Assembly (NCBI RefSeq): GCF_002113375.1
Contig: NZ_NEHO01000025.1
Coordinates: 1-62,704, forward strand
Direction: 5' to 3'
Source: Pseudomonas sp. R37(2017)
GTDB lineage: Bacteria > Pseudomonadota > Gammaproteobacteria > Pseudomonadales > Pseudomonadaceae
Length of the DNA stretch: 62,704 nucleotides
The notes beneath the pieces were generated by a model that saw only the letters and a list, made by a program, of their open reading frames with translations, had not been told where the DNA came from and did no database searches. Both the position numbers and the translations under genes were made by a program. Position 1 is the stretch's first letter; every line of letters begins with the position of its first letter. This document shows, piece by piece, positions 35,284-43,772 of this stretch.

Positions 35284-36745
35284 ATACCCCTCCCGTTGCC
35301 ACTTTGAAATTGAGACAAATACGGGTTCCTTCCTGTTCCCGACTGGTCAGTTCGACCGAGCCGTCAAAACGCTCCATTATTCTTTTGACCAGGGCCAGGC
35401 CTACACCCAATCCACCTTGCTTGGTGGTGAAAAACGGCTTGAAGACCATTTGCTGCTGTTGTTTGGACATGCCCTTGCCGGTATCGGTCAGGATCATGCT
35501 CAAATAGCCGGGCACCGAGGTATCGACCTCGATCGTCAGCACGCCACCGTTGGGCATGGCTTCCAATGCATTTGCAAACAGGCTATTGAGTATCTGCGTG
35601 AGTAGCACCTGATGGCTGACGACCGGTGGCACGCTGACAGAAGGGAAGCGTACTTCGACGTTCGAACGCCTGATCAGGGACTCAAAGGCACTCAAGGTGT
35701 CTTCGAGGGCCAGCACCAGGTCGACCGTTTCAAAGTCGTCATTCATCGGCCGCAACGACACCAGCAACTCACGGACCCAACGTGACATGCGATCGACCTG
35801 ATTGATGATATCGCCTATGTTTTTCTGCGCGGGCTGGCTGGCGATGTCCTGGGCCAGTTCGGCGCTGGAACGGATGTTCGCCAGCGGATTGCGCAGGCTG
35901 TGGGCCACCGCCGAGGACATTTCGCCCAGGGCGACAAAGGTTTCGTTGGCGATCAGCTGTTTTTGCTGGCTCTGCAACAGTTTCGCCGCACGCTGCACAA
36001 TCCAGAACAGCCCCAGGTAGATCGCCGCACCACCAATCAGGGTCGCGAGCCAGATTGCCTTGAAGCCACGCTGGATGCGCTCCACCAGGTCCACCGGTTC
36101 CTTGTAGATCTCCACCATGGCAATCACTTTGCTTTTGTCGGCGCTGAACATCGGAATGTAGTTCTCGACGAACAGGTATTCCGGTTCGTGTGCCAGACGC
36201 TGCTCGGGACGCTGCTCATCGATCTCGTGGTAGCTGGTGGACACCGGCGACTTCATTTCGAAGGATTCGTCCAGCTCGGTATCGTCTTCGATGCGCGCAC
36301 CGATCAACTCGGGGTTGGTCGACCAGACCACGGTGCGGTCCTGGGCGTACACCGTCGCCAGCAGGATGTCCGGCAAATGCTCCACATGGTCAAGAAACTC
36401 GGCGCGCGCCGCGGCCCGGGAATCGGGGCTGACATCGGTGTCGGCATGGTCCAGACGCGGGTCGAGCATTTCGCCCATGGTTCTGCTCGGGGGAATCCCG
36501 GCATGGCGCATTTCGGCATCGCCGATGGCTTGAATGAACTGTGCGGTCAGCATCGAATCGCGCTCGATGCTTTCATCGACCACAAAGCGCGTGGAGATGT
36601 AACCCAGCCCCAGCGCCACCACGGCAATGATGAAAAAACTTGCCAGAGAGAACCAGCGCAACAAATTGAAGTGCGGCCGCCAGCCCTTGCGCGGTGCTGC
36701 CGGAGCCTGCAGCGCAGGTACTTTTTGTTGTTCCAGTATCTGCAT
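35252..36745 (-). CDS. mnxS2: Sensor histidine kinase, MnxS2-like
   Basis: The 497-residue membrane kinase has TM1 at about 35-53, a periplasmic sensor (54-228, with FLDHVEHLPDILLATVYAQD and YLFVENYIPMF) and TM2 at about 229-251. The cytoplasmic part has the H-box with His282 (AVAHSLRNPLANI), N-box FANALEAM, DTGKGM and a GGLGVGL lid. It is about 60 percent alike by eye to the kinase at 38179-39624. It overlaps its response-regulator gene, so the pair is co-translated. A sigma-54-like site lies upstream. Confidence 0.88.
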   Translation of the reverse strand: MQILEQQKVPALQAPAAPRKGWRPHFNLLRWFSLASFFIIAVVALGLGYISTRFVVDESIERDSMLTAQFIQAIGDAEMRHAGIPPSRTMGEMLDPRLDHADTDVSPDSRAAARAEFLDHVEHLPDILLATVYAQDRTVVWSTNPELIGARIEDDTELDESFEMKSPVSTSYHEIDEQRPEQRLAHEPEYLFVENYIPMFSADKSKVIAMVEIYKEPVDLVERIQRGFKAIWLATLIGGAAIYLGLFWIVQRAAKLLQSQQKQLIANETFVALGEMSSAVAHSLRNPLANIRSSAELAQDIASQPAQKNIGDIINQVDRMSRWVRELLVSLRPMNDDFETVDLVLALEDTLSAFESLIRRSNVEVRFPSVSVPPVVSHQVLLTQILNSLFANALEAMPNGGVLTIEVDTSVPGYLSMILTDTGKGMSKQQQQMVFKPFFTTKQGGLGVGLALVKRIMERFDGSVELTSREQEGTRICLNFKVATGGVYGAQHSAGRG

Positions 36746-36813
36746 GGCTGTGTCCTTATTCTTTTAAATCGAGCCTTTCCAGCCGTGTATCAAATCAGTG
36801 TAGGTAACATTGA

Positions 36814-36831
36814 TAGCGATTGACTGGCCAA
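36814..36831 (-). promoter_or_regulatory. Weak sigma-54-like promoter before mnxS2
   Basis: On the minus strand TTGGCCAGTCAATCGCT has GG and GC with the exact 10-base spacing, but the -12 box is TCGC and not TTGC. It is about 70 bp before the kinase start. No GGGG-N9-CCCC site accompanies it. Confidence 0.35.
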
Positions 36832-36847
36832 CGTAACTATTTCGACG

Positions 36848-37993
36848 CTATTGCGCCGGGAGCATGTCCGGCTGTTCGACTGCGTGACGATGTTCGGGCT
36901 CTTCGTTACCGCTGACCAACGGCTCCACCGGTGGGTGTTGGCGGTCGGTTTCTTCTTGCAGGAATTCGATGATGGACTGGGCGGATTTACTGTCGAGCCG
37001 AAGGTTGGGCATCGAGATCCTGTTGTAGCGTTCGAACAGCTCCATCGCAATCGGGTCCTTTTCCGCGAGCATACGATCCGGTTCGCGAATCCAGCGGTTG
37101 AGCCACTGCGGATCGCGCTGACGGGTAACGCCGATCAGGTCCGGGCCGATGCTGCGCAGGCCGATGCCCTGCCCGTCCTGCGGGCCGAGGCTGTGGCAAG
37201 ACGCGCAGCGGGTGCGGAACAGTTCTTCACCAGTGCTTGGCGGACGGATTTCCGGTGCGTTGACGTAGCTTTCTTCCACACTGGGCTGCTTCCAGTTATG
37301 CAAGGTATTGGCCAGCTGATCGGCCAGAATCCAGGGATTCTCGAACGGGGAGGACTTCATCCAGCGACCCGTTGCCTGGTTGCCAACGATCAGGCTCAGG
37401 TTATGGTCCTTGTTGCGGCCATTATCGATACCTTCGATGAACAGCCCCAGTTTCTGCCGCAGCTCGGTGACGTCGGCGAACTCCCCGGTGAGGAACTTCC
37501 ACCCGGGCCCGACCTGGAAGCGTTGCGCATAGGCCTTGAGCACCTCGGGGGTATCACTCAAGGGGTCGATGCTGATGGAGTAGAAGAAAATGTCCTTGCC
37601 GACCCGATCTCCCAGCAGTTTCTGCACCTGGCGCAGGCGCGCGGTTTCCAGTGGGCAGGAGTCGCTGCACGAGGTGAAGATGAAGTTGATCACCACCACC
37701 TTGCCTTTGATCATGTCATCGAAAAAACGCATCTGATGACCGTCCTGGTCGGTCAGCAGGGTGTTGGGGAAATAGTCGCCTCCCCATGGAGTGGCGGCTT
37801 CAGCGACAGCGGTTTCGGAGGTGGCTTGCTCGGCAGGCACGGGCGTCGGCAAAGGCTGGCTGGCGACCAGCAGTTGGCTGGCCAGCAAACCGGTCACCAA
37901 CATCAGCACCAGGTGCATGCCCCAAGCTCGCGAGCGTGGTGAATGCAGCTTCATGCTTGAACGCGTGAAGTTGTGCCGCGCTTTACTTTCCAT
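36848..37993 (-). CDS. SCO1/SenC-family protein fused to cytochrome c
   Basis: The protein has about 381 residues with an N-terminal membrane anchor (about 26-46). The SCO thioredoxin-fold domain (about 70-235) carries copper ligands Cys109 and Cys113 (TSCSDSCP) and His197 (KDHNLSL). A cytochrome c domain (about 250-345) follows with CASCH at 263-267 and a likely axial Met in ISMPNL. SCO proteins insert copper or act as thiol-redox proteins, here joined to an electron carrier. ATG 37993 is preferred; 37954 is possible. A sigma-54 promoter precedes it. Confidence 0.9.
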   Translation of the reverse strand: MESKARHNFTRSSMKLHSPRSRAWGMHLVLMLVTGLLASQLLVASQPLPTPVPAEQATSETAVAEAATPWGGDYFPNTLLTDQDGHQMRFFDDMIKGKVVVINFIFTSCSDSCPLETARLRQVQKLLGDRVGKDIFFYSISIDPLSDTPEVLKAYAQRFQVGPGWKFLTGEFADVTELRQKLGLFIEGIDNGRNKDHNLSLIVGNQATGRWMKSSPFENPWILADQLANTLHNWKQPSVEESYVNAPEIRPPSTGEELFRTRCASCHSLGPQDGQGIGLRSIGPDLIGVTRQRDPQWLNRWIREPDRMLAEKDPIAMELFERYNRISMPNLRLDSKSAQSIIEFLQEETDRQHPPVEPLVSGNEEPEHRHAVEQPDMLPAQ

Positions 37994-38033
37994 CACCAAC
38001 CGCCTCGGTGTCGTGAAGGGGGTGATGGTGTCG

Positions 38034-38051
38034 ATGCAAGGACCTCGCCAG
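38034..38051 (-). promoter_or_regulatory. Sigma-54 promoter of the SCO-cytochrome c gene
   Basis: On the minus strand CTGGCGAGGTCCTTGCA matches YTGGCAC-N5-TTGCW closely, with GG and GC separated by exactly ten bases. The expected start is near 38024, about 30 bases before the ATG. A GGGG-N9-CCCC site is centred 117 bp upstream. Confidence 0.8.
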
Positions 38052-38154
38052 TTTCCTGACTGCTTTGCACAAAAGCATTAACGCTCGTTAAAACAACGAC
38101 TTATCAACATCAATGTATCGCGGGCGTGGGAATGGCTGGGGAGTGGTACCCGCT

Positions 38155-38177
38155 AACGGGGACAGTTCATCCCCGTT
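38155..38177. promoter_or_regulatory. Hairpin after mnxS1 containing a GGGG-N9-CCCC site
   Basis: AACGGGGA-N7-TCCCCGTT lies one base after the mnxS1 stop codon. It could end that transcript, though the T-run is weak, and its core GGGG-N9-CCCC (38158-38174) is a candidate activator site for the sigma-54 promoter at 38034-38051. Confidence 0.5.
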
Positions 38178-38178
38178 T

Positions 38179-39624
38179 TCAGGGGACCAACTTGAATGAC
38201 AGACGGACAGTGGTGCCCTCGCCTTCACGACTATCGAGGGTCACTACGCCGCCAAAACGCTCCATGATCCGCTTGACCAGCACCAGCCCGACCCCCAACC
38301 CGCCCTGCTTGGTGGTGAAGAACGGCCGGAAGGCCATGGCGCGTTGGTCTTCGCTCATGCCTTTACCGGTATCGCTCACTGTCACACTGACACGCTGGGC
38401 ATCGCGCGGCTCGATCCGGATGGTCAACGTATCGCCGCTGTCCATGGCTTCTACCGCGTTGGACAGCAGGCTGTTGAGGATCTGGGTCAGTTGCACGTGC
38501 TGGCTCAGGACCATGGGCGTCTGGTCCGGCGTGAACACCACGTTGACCCTGGCCTTGCTGATCTGATGCTCATAAGCCAGCAGGCTCTCATGCAGGGCAG
38601 CCACCAGGTTCACCGGTTCCGCCTCGTCATTGAGCGGTCGCAGGGACTGGAGCAACTCCCGTACCCAATTCGACATGCGATCGACCTGACCGATGATGTC
38701 GTTGATGTTCTCGTGTGCCGGTCCGTCGTCGAACTCTATCGCCAGCTCGGCGCTTGAACGGATGGTCGCCAACGGATTGCGCAGGCTGTGGGCGACCGAT
38801 GAGGACATCTCCCCCAGCGCGACGAACGTTTCGTTGGTGATCAATTGCTTCTGCTGTGTCGCCAGCTGGATCGCCGCACGCCGCACGATCCAGTACAGCC
38901 CCAGGTAAATCAGACCGCCACTCAAGGCTGTCGCCAGCCAGATCAACACCAGGCCGCGCTCCATGCGGCTGATCAGGTCCTGCGGTTCCTTGTAGATCTC
39001 GACCATCGCAATGACGGTGCTGCCATCGGCATCGAACAGGGGAATGTAGTTTTCGATAAAGAGGTATTTGGGTTGCACCACGAACTTCTGCTCTTTGCGG
39101 GCTTTGTCCACATCGTGGTAACTGCTCGACACGGAGGTCTTGGCATTGAATGCCCGCTCGAGGTCTTCATCGTCATGAATCGTGGCGCCCATCAAGGCCG
39201 GGTTGGTCGACCAGATCACCATACGATCGGGGGCATAGATATTGGCCAGGATCACGTCCGGCAGATTTTCGATATGGTCGAGGAATTCATCACGGGCACT
39301 GGCGCGGGTCAGCGAGTCGACGTCAGAAAAGTCCTTGTCTTTTCGTGGGTCGAGCAACTCGCCCATGCTCCGGACATTGGGAATCGACACGTGGCGCACT
39401 TCAGCCGAGGCGATCGCCTGAACGAACTGTGAAGTCAACAGAGCATCGCGCTGCACGCTTTCGGTAATCACGAACCGCGTGGACACCGCCCCCAGCGCCA
39501 CCGCCACCGTACCGATCACCGCCATGCTGACCAGCGAAAACCAGCGCAGCAGATCGAACGGCTGCTTGCGCGTTTTCAAGCGAACCTCGCTTTCGGTCGC
39601 AAGTACTTTGGCAATAGTCGTCAT
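38179..39624 (-). CDS. mnxS1: Sensor histidine kinase, MnxS1-like
   Basis: The 481-residue paralogue of the kinase at 35252-36745 has the same plan: TM1 about 31-49, periplasmic sensor, TM2 about 226-247, H-box His279 (SVAHSLRNPLATI), N-box LLSNAVEAM, DTGKGM and GGLGVGL. The periplasmic regions share FLDHIENLPDVILANIYAPD and YLFIENYIPLF, so both may sense related signals or form heterodimers. ATG 39624 is chosen by fit to the paralogue. It has no regulator of its own and probably signals to the mnxR-like protein. Confidence 0.88.
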   Translation of the reverse strand: MTTIAKVLATESEVRLKTRKQPFDLLRWFSLVSMAVIGTVAVALGAVSTRFVITESVQRDALLTSQFVQAIASAEVRHVSIPNVRSMGELLDPRKDKDFSDVDSLTRASARDEFLDHIENLPDVILANIYAPDRMVIWSTNPALMGATIHDDEDLERAFNAKTSVSSSYHDVDKARKEQKFVVQPKYLFIENYIPLFDADGSTVIAMVEIYKEPQDLISRMERGLVLIWLATALSGGLIYLGLYWIVRRAAIQLATQQKQLITNETFVALGEMSSSVAHSLRNPLATIRSSAELAIEFDDGPAHENINDIIGQVDRMSNWVRELLQSLRPLNDEAEPVNLVAALHESLLAYEHQISKARVNVVFTPDQTPMVLSQHVQLTQILNSLLSNAVEAMDSGDTLTIRIEPRDAQRVSVTVSDTGKGMSEDQRAMAFRPFFTTKQGGLGVGLVLVKRIMERFGGVVTLDSREGEGTTVRLSFKLVP

Positions 39625-39689
39625 GGGCCTGGTTCCCGGTTCCACCCCCTATTGGTTTATAGCCCACGCATAGCATTTTGCCCGAACCT

Positions 39690-39706
39690 GGGGGCTGCAA
39701 TTCCCC
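39690..39706. promoter_or_regulatory. Candidate activator site GGGG-N9-CCCC
   Basis: The GGGG-N9-CCCC arrangement equals that at 38158-38174 and lies 135 bp upstream of the sigma-54 promoter at 39831. A reverse palindrome CCCCAATGTTGGGG follows at 39729-39742. Binding by the NtrC-type regulator is inferred. Confidence 0.45.
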
Positions 39707-39830
39707 ACCCGTACCCGCGCGCCGTCACCCCCAATGTTGGGGAAGCCTGCCCGTTTCATAGCTTTCCGGCCTGCCATCCGTGTCGACGCCAACGCCTTTG
39801 ATCCGGGGCTCTCACGGGCGTTTTCGCTAA

Positions 39831-39847
39831 CTGGTATGGAAGTTGCC
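39831..39847 (+). promoter_or_regulatory. Sigma-54 promoter of the secreted-protein operon
   Basis: CTGGTATGGAAGTTGCC has GG and GC with the exact ten-base spacing and a full TTGC. Expected transcription start is near 39858, about 49 bases before the ATG at 39907. A palindrome CCCTTAAGGG (39871-39880) lies in the leader. Confidence 0.78.
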
Positions 39848-39906
39848 ATCCTCCCAGCCATCTGACCCACCCCTTAAGGGCAGGTACTTCGATAGAGGGA
39901 ATACTC

Positions 39907-41253
39907 ATGCACCCTGTACTGTGCAAAACCGCAACCGCACTGGTCGTGACCGCTCTAGCCCAAGGCATCGCCCAGGCTGCGCTGTTTGCCGTAGACCCCG
40001 GTCCCTACCTGCCAGCCAATGGCAATTTTGCCGCCTGGTACCAGGATGCCCACGGCCGGACCCTTGACTTGTGTTTGTCAAAGGCTGTCAGTACCAGGGT
40101 TGCCGGCGCACCTGGCGCCCCGACATACATGTGCTCGTTGATCCCCAATCCCGGCATTTTCGATGACACCAAACCGTTGGTCTTCCCGACCAATTTCCCC
40201 GACGAAGCGTTCTGGGCCACTGGCGAAACGACCATTGTCGATGCCGCCCGAGGCATCGACCTGACCTATGTCTCGGCGCTCGAAGCGGCCTTCAGTGGCG
40301 GTGATCCGCTGGAGGGCGACCAGATCAGCTTCGCCCGCATCCGTATTCGCATCGACGTACCCGTCGCCGGCACCTATGTCATCACCCACCCCTATGGCGT
40401 CGAAGTATTCAACGTCGACACACCCGGTCGGCGGGCGATCAACATGACCCGGGACATCGGCATCGGTGCGCCAAAAACCTACGACGGCGCGCTCAAGGGC
40501 GACGTCGGGCCGTTCCTGCGCAGCCTCAACGGCCCCTACACCGCGGTGAATCCGGACACCGGAGCCGTCGAAACCTTCGTCGGCGATCCGAACCTCAACG
40601 AAGCCGTCACCGGCAGCCCGTTCAACACCAATTACGTGCGCATCGAAGGCCCCAATGGCCTGGACTTGCGCACCACCCTCTTCGCCGTTTCCGGCAAGTT
40701 GTCATCAGTGGTCCGGCCGACGCCGGTGATCGCCGAGCGCAGCACCTATTCGCGACATGCCGGCACCAGCGCACCGGTGGCCCAACAGGATGTGTTCGTA
40801 ATGGCCCCACCGCCACCGGCCAGCGTGACCCTGACCAGCAACAATCCGGTGCTGAACCTCTCCGAGGCGGACACCACCGGCCACTGGTATGCGCAGTCGC
40901 CGACCAATCCGACGCTGCCAACCACACTGCAGGTGACCGCCGACAACCACCTGGCCATCCCCAGCAGCACACCGACCGTCCTGCCCATGCCGCTGACCGA
41001 CCTGGTGACGATCTCACGGGCCGAATACAGCCTGAGCACCGGGCAAATCAGCATCACGGCCTCGACCAGCGATGAAACCTCGCCACCGGTGCTCACCGCT
41101 ACCACCGGCACCGGTCTTGCCATCGGCGCACTGAGTGGCGACGGCGCCGTGAAAAGCCTGGCCACCGGCATCACGCCGGTTCCACCAGCCCAGGTTCGCG
41201 TGACGTCATCCAATGGCGGCAGCGACACCGAAGAAGTGGTCATCGTGCAATGA
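39907..41253 (+). CDS. Secreted protein of the MnxR-linked operon, first paralogue
   Basis: The 448-residue product has a signal peptide (CKTATALVVTALAQGIAQA). A core of about 280 residues is shared with the next gene: VDPGPY, WYQD, PNPGIFDD, VFPTNFPDEAFW, GDQISFARIRIRIDVPVAGT, ITHPYGVE, GRRAIN and NGPYTAVNPDTGAVETFVGD. The C-terminal 150 residues are rich in Ser/Thr/Pro and beta-strand. No enzyme motif is seen; it may be a cell-surface or exported protein. A sigma-54 promoter precedes it, and GAGGGAATACTC gives the ribosome site. Confidence 0.82.
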   Translation: MHPVLCKTATALVVTALAQGIAQAALFAVDPGPYLPANGNFAAWYQDAHGRTLDLCLSKAVSTRVAGAPGAPTYMCSLIPNPGIFDDTKPLVFPTNFPDEAFWATGETTIVDAARGIDLTYVSALEAAFSGGDPLEGDQISFARIRIRIDVPVAGTYVITHPYGVEVFNVDTPGRRAINMTRDIGIGAPKTYDGALKGDVGPFLRSLNGPYTAVNPDTGAVETFVGDPNLNEAVTGSPFNTNYVRIEGPNGLDLRTTLFAVSGKLSSVVRPTPVIAERSTYSRHAGTSAPVAQQDVFVMAPPPPASVTLTSNNPVLNLSEADTTGHWYAQSPTNPTLPTTLQVTADNHLAIPSSTPTVLPMPLTDLVTISRAEYSLSTGQISITASTSDETSPPVLTATTGTGLAIGALSGDGAVKSLATGITPVPPAQVRVTSSNGGSDTEEVVIVQ

Positions 41254-41288
41254 ACGCTCACATGCCCAGATCCTCATCAGGAGGCATC

Positions 41289-43532
41289 ATGAACAAATGG
41301 CCACGCCTGGCGGTCAACGCCCTGGGACTGACCCTGTCGCTGTCCGGCAGCGCTTTCGCGCAACTCGCCGCCGTCGATCCCGGCCCCTACACCTTTGCCA
41401 CCGGGAAATTCCCGATCTGGTATCAGGACAACAACCTGCTGTCGATGGAGCTGTGCCAGTCCCGCGCCGTCAGCACACGGGTACCGGCCAGCGTGCCACC
41501 GGCCTACATGTGCACCCTGCTGCCGACACCCGGCATCTTCGATGACACCCTGCCGATGGTATTCCCGGACAACTGGCCGGACGAAGCCTTCTGGTTCCTT
41601 GCCGAGACCAACATCCCCAACAATGCCGCCGGCTATGGCATGGACGCCTATGTCGCCGGGATCGAAGCCGCATTTGCCGGCGGCAACCCGGTCGACGGCG
41701 ACCAGATCAGCTTCGCGCGGATTCGCATGCGGATAAATATTCCCGTTGCCGGGACCTACACCATTACCCACCCCTATGGCGTGGAAACGGTCAACGTCAC
41801 CACCCCCGGCCGTCGTGCAATCAATATCACCAGGGACATCGGCATCGGTGCACCGGGGGTTTTCAGCGGTGCGCTCAACGGTGCGATCGGGCCGTTCCTG
41901 CGCAGCGTCAACGGCCCCTACACCGCGGTGAATCCGGACACCGGCGCCGTCGAAACCTTCGTCGGCGACCCGAACCTCACCGAGGCCGTGACCGGCAGCC
42001 CCAACAACACCAACTTCGTGCGCATCCAGGGCCCGGCCGGGACCCTCCAGACCAACCTCTTCACCGTGGCTGGCAAGGTGCTCGACAGCCGCGCGCAAAC
42101 CGCGGTGGACATGAGTCGCGCCACTTACCGGCGCACCGCAGGAACGAGTGGCACCAACACCCGGGTCGAAGTGTTCGCCAAAGCCGCCAACGGTTCGACC
42201 CTGTGCTTTCGCGAAAGCATCGCCCTGGTGCCCGGCCCGCCACCGACGCCTTGCCAGACCAACATGGTCAGCGATAACAACGGCGTGTTCTTCGCCCAGC
42301 ATCTGCTGACCGATGGAACCGTGCCTCCGGTCGTGGTGGTCACCGCCACCAACCCGGCCGGCACTACCCGCCCGACCGCAGTGTCGAGCAAGCTCTCGGA
42401 CGTGGTGAAAATCCAGACCGCTCAATACAGCTGGAGCAACCACAGCCTGCTGATCGAAGCCACCTCAACAGACGAAGTGGTAGTACCGGACATGGTCGCC
42501 CAGGGCTACGGACGACTGTCGAAATCCGGCACCCTGCAACGCCTGACCGTGGCTGACCTGCCCCAACCACCGGCAACCGTAACGGTGAAATCCGCCGCCG
42601 GTGGCAGTGACACCGAGCCGGTCGTAGTCGTCGGCACTGCACCGGACACGGGTGCCAACCAGGCACCGATCGCCGTCGCCGATACCGGCAACACCAGCTT
42701 CGGCGTCCCGCTCACCCTCAACCTGCTGGCCAACGACAGGGACCCGGACGGCAATACGCCGCTGGCCATTACCGCGCTGACCCAACCAACCGGCGGCGGG
42801 GGCACCGTGGAAATGAGCGGCACTACGGCGGTGGTCTACACCCCTCCCGCCGTGGTCAATACCACGCTGACCACGACCTTCACCTACAAGGCCCAGGACC
42901 TCAAAGGCCTGGCCTCGACGACGGCGGCAACCGTGACCGTTACCGTGGCGCCCAACCGGCCTCCGGTGGCAGTCGCCGATGCCGTTGCGACACTGGGTGT
43001 GGCGATTCCCATCAGCGTGCTGGCCAACGACACCGATCCGGAAGGCAACCTGCCGCTGGCGATCAACAGTTTCACTCAACCAGGTCGCGGCAGCGTCAGC
43101 ATTAACGGCACGGTTCTCACCTACACCCCACCGGCCAGTTTCACCACGGCCTTCACCACGACCTTCACCTACTTCGCCCGGGACCGTTTCGGCGCCGTGT
43201 CGACAACACCGGCGACAGTCACGGTGCAGGTCTCGCCACGGCCTGTTGCGGAAAACTTCGCAGTCACCGCCGCAACGGTGACCGCCCGCAACAATAATCG
43301 CTTCACCTGGAACTTTGCCGGCACCTCATCGGTGACCACCGGCAACACCATCACCATCAAGGTCACCACCCCAACCGGGCTGGTCACCCTGGGCACCACC
43401 ACCGTACCGGCGAACGGTCGCTGGCGGTTTACAGTAAACAACACCACCACAGTCGTTCCGTCGGCGAACCCGACCGCCACGATCAACTCGTCCCAAGGCT
43501 CTGTGCGGACGGTGCCGGTGATCGTCAACTGA
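41289..43532 (+). CDS. Secreted paralogue with tandem Ig/cadherin-like domains
   Basis: The 747-residue protein starts with a signal peptide (MNKWPRLAVNALGLTLSLSG, cleavage after AFA), supported by AGGAGG before ATG 41289; an upstream ATG at 41250 overlaps the previous stop. Residues 25-300 repeat the core of the first paralogue. Two Ig/cadherin-like domains follow at about 455-550 and 555-648 (LNLLANDRDPDGNTPLAI and ISVLANDTDPEGNLPLAI, with likely Ca2+-binding acids), then a beta-rich C-terminal domain (649-747). It probably lies outside the cell; the job is unknown. Confidence 0.84.
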   Translation: MNKWPRLAVNALGLTLSLSGSAFAQLAAVDPGPYTFATGKFPIWYQDNNLLSMELCQSRAVSTRVPASVPPAYMCTLLPTPGIFDDTLPMVFPDNWPDEAFWFLAETNIPNNAAGYGMDAYVAGIEAAFAGGNPVDGDQISFARIRMRINIPVAGTYTITHPYGVETVNVTTPGRRAINITRDIGIGAPGVFSGALNGAIGPFLRSVNGPYTAVNPDTGAVETFVGDPNLTEAVTGSPNNTNFVRIQGPAGTLQTNLFTVAGKVLDSRAQTAVDMSRATYRRTAGTSGTNTRVEVFAKAANGSTLCFRESIALVPGPPPTPCQTNMVSDNNGVFFAQHLLTDGTVPPVVVVTATNPAGTTRPTAVSSKLSDVVKIQTAQYSWSNHSLLIEATSTDEVVVPDMVAQGYGRLSKSGTLQRLTVADLPQPPATVTVKSAAGGSDTEPVVVVGTAPDTGANQAPIAVADTGNTSFGVPLTLNLLANDRDPDGNTPLAITALTQPTGGGGTVEMSGTTAVVYTPPAVVNTTLTTTFTYKAQDLKGLASTTAATVTVTVAPNRPPVAVADAVATLGVAIPISVLANDTDPEGNLPLAINSFTQPGRGSVSINGTVLTYTPPASFTTAFTTTFTYFARDRFGAVSTTPATVTVQVSPRPVAENFAVTAATVTARNNNRFTWNFAGTSSVTTGNTITIKVTTPTGLVTLGTTTVPANGRWRFTVNNTTTVVPSANPTATINSSQGSVRTVPVIVN

Positions 43533-43606
43533 GCCCCGCGCCCCATCAGCCACGCGGGCTGATGGGGCCGGTTTGTCGCTCACAAAACCTGCGCTTACCA
43601 AAAATT

Positions 43607-43722
43607 CCTGTAGGAGCGGGTGCCCGCTTGCGGCAAGCTCGCGAAGAACGCCAGGACAACGCGGGCATTCAGGCACCCCGCGTTATCGTTGACGTCCATC
43701 GCGAGCATGCTCGCTCCTACAG
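43607..43722. repeat. REP pair with diverged left copy
   Basis: The left copy CCTGTAGGAGCGGGTGCCCG is altered; the right copy CATCGCGAGCATGCTCGCTC is canonical. They lie between convergent gene ends. Confidence 0.75.
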
Positions 43723-43772
43723 AAAAGCAGAGCAAACGCGCTACACCATTTCATGAAGCGGAGATCGCGTGG

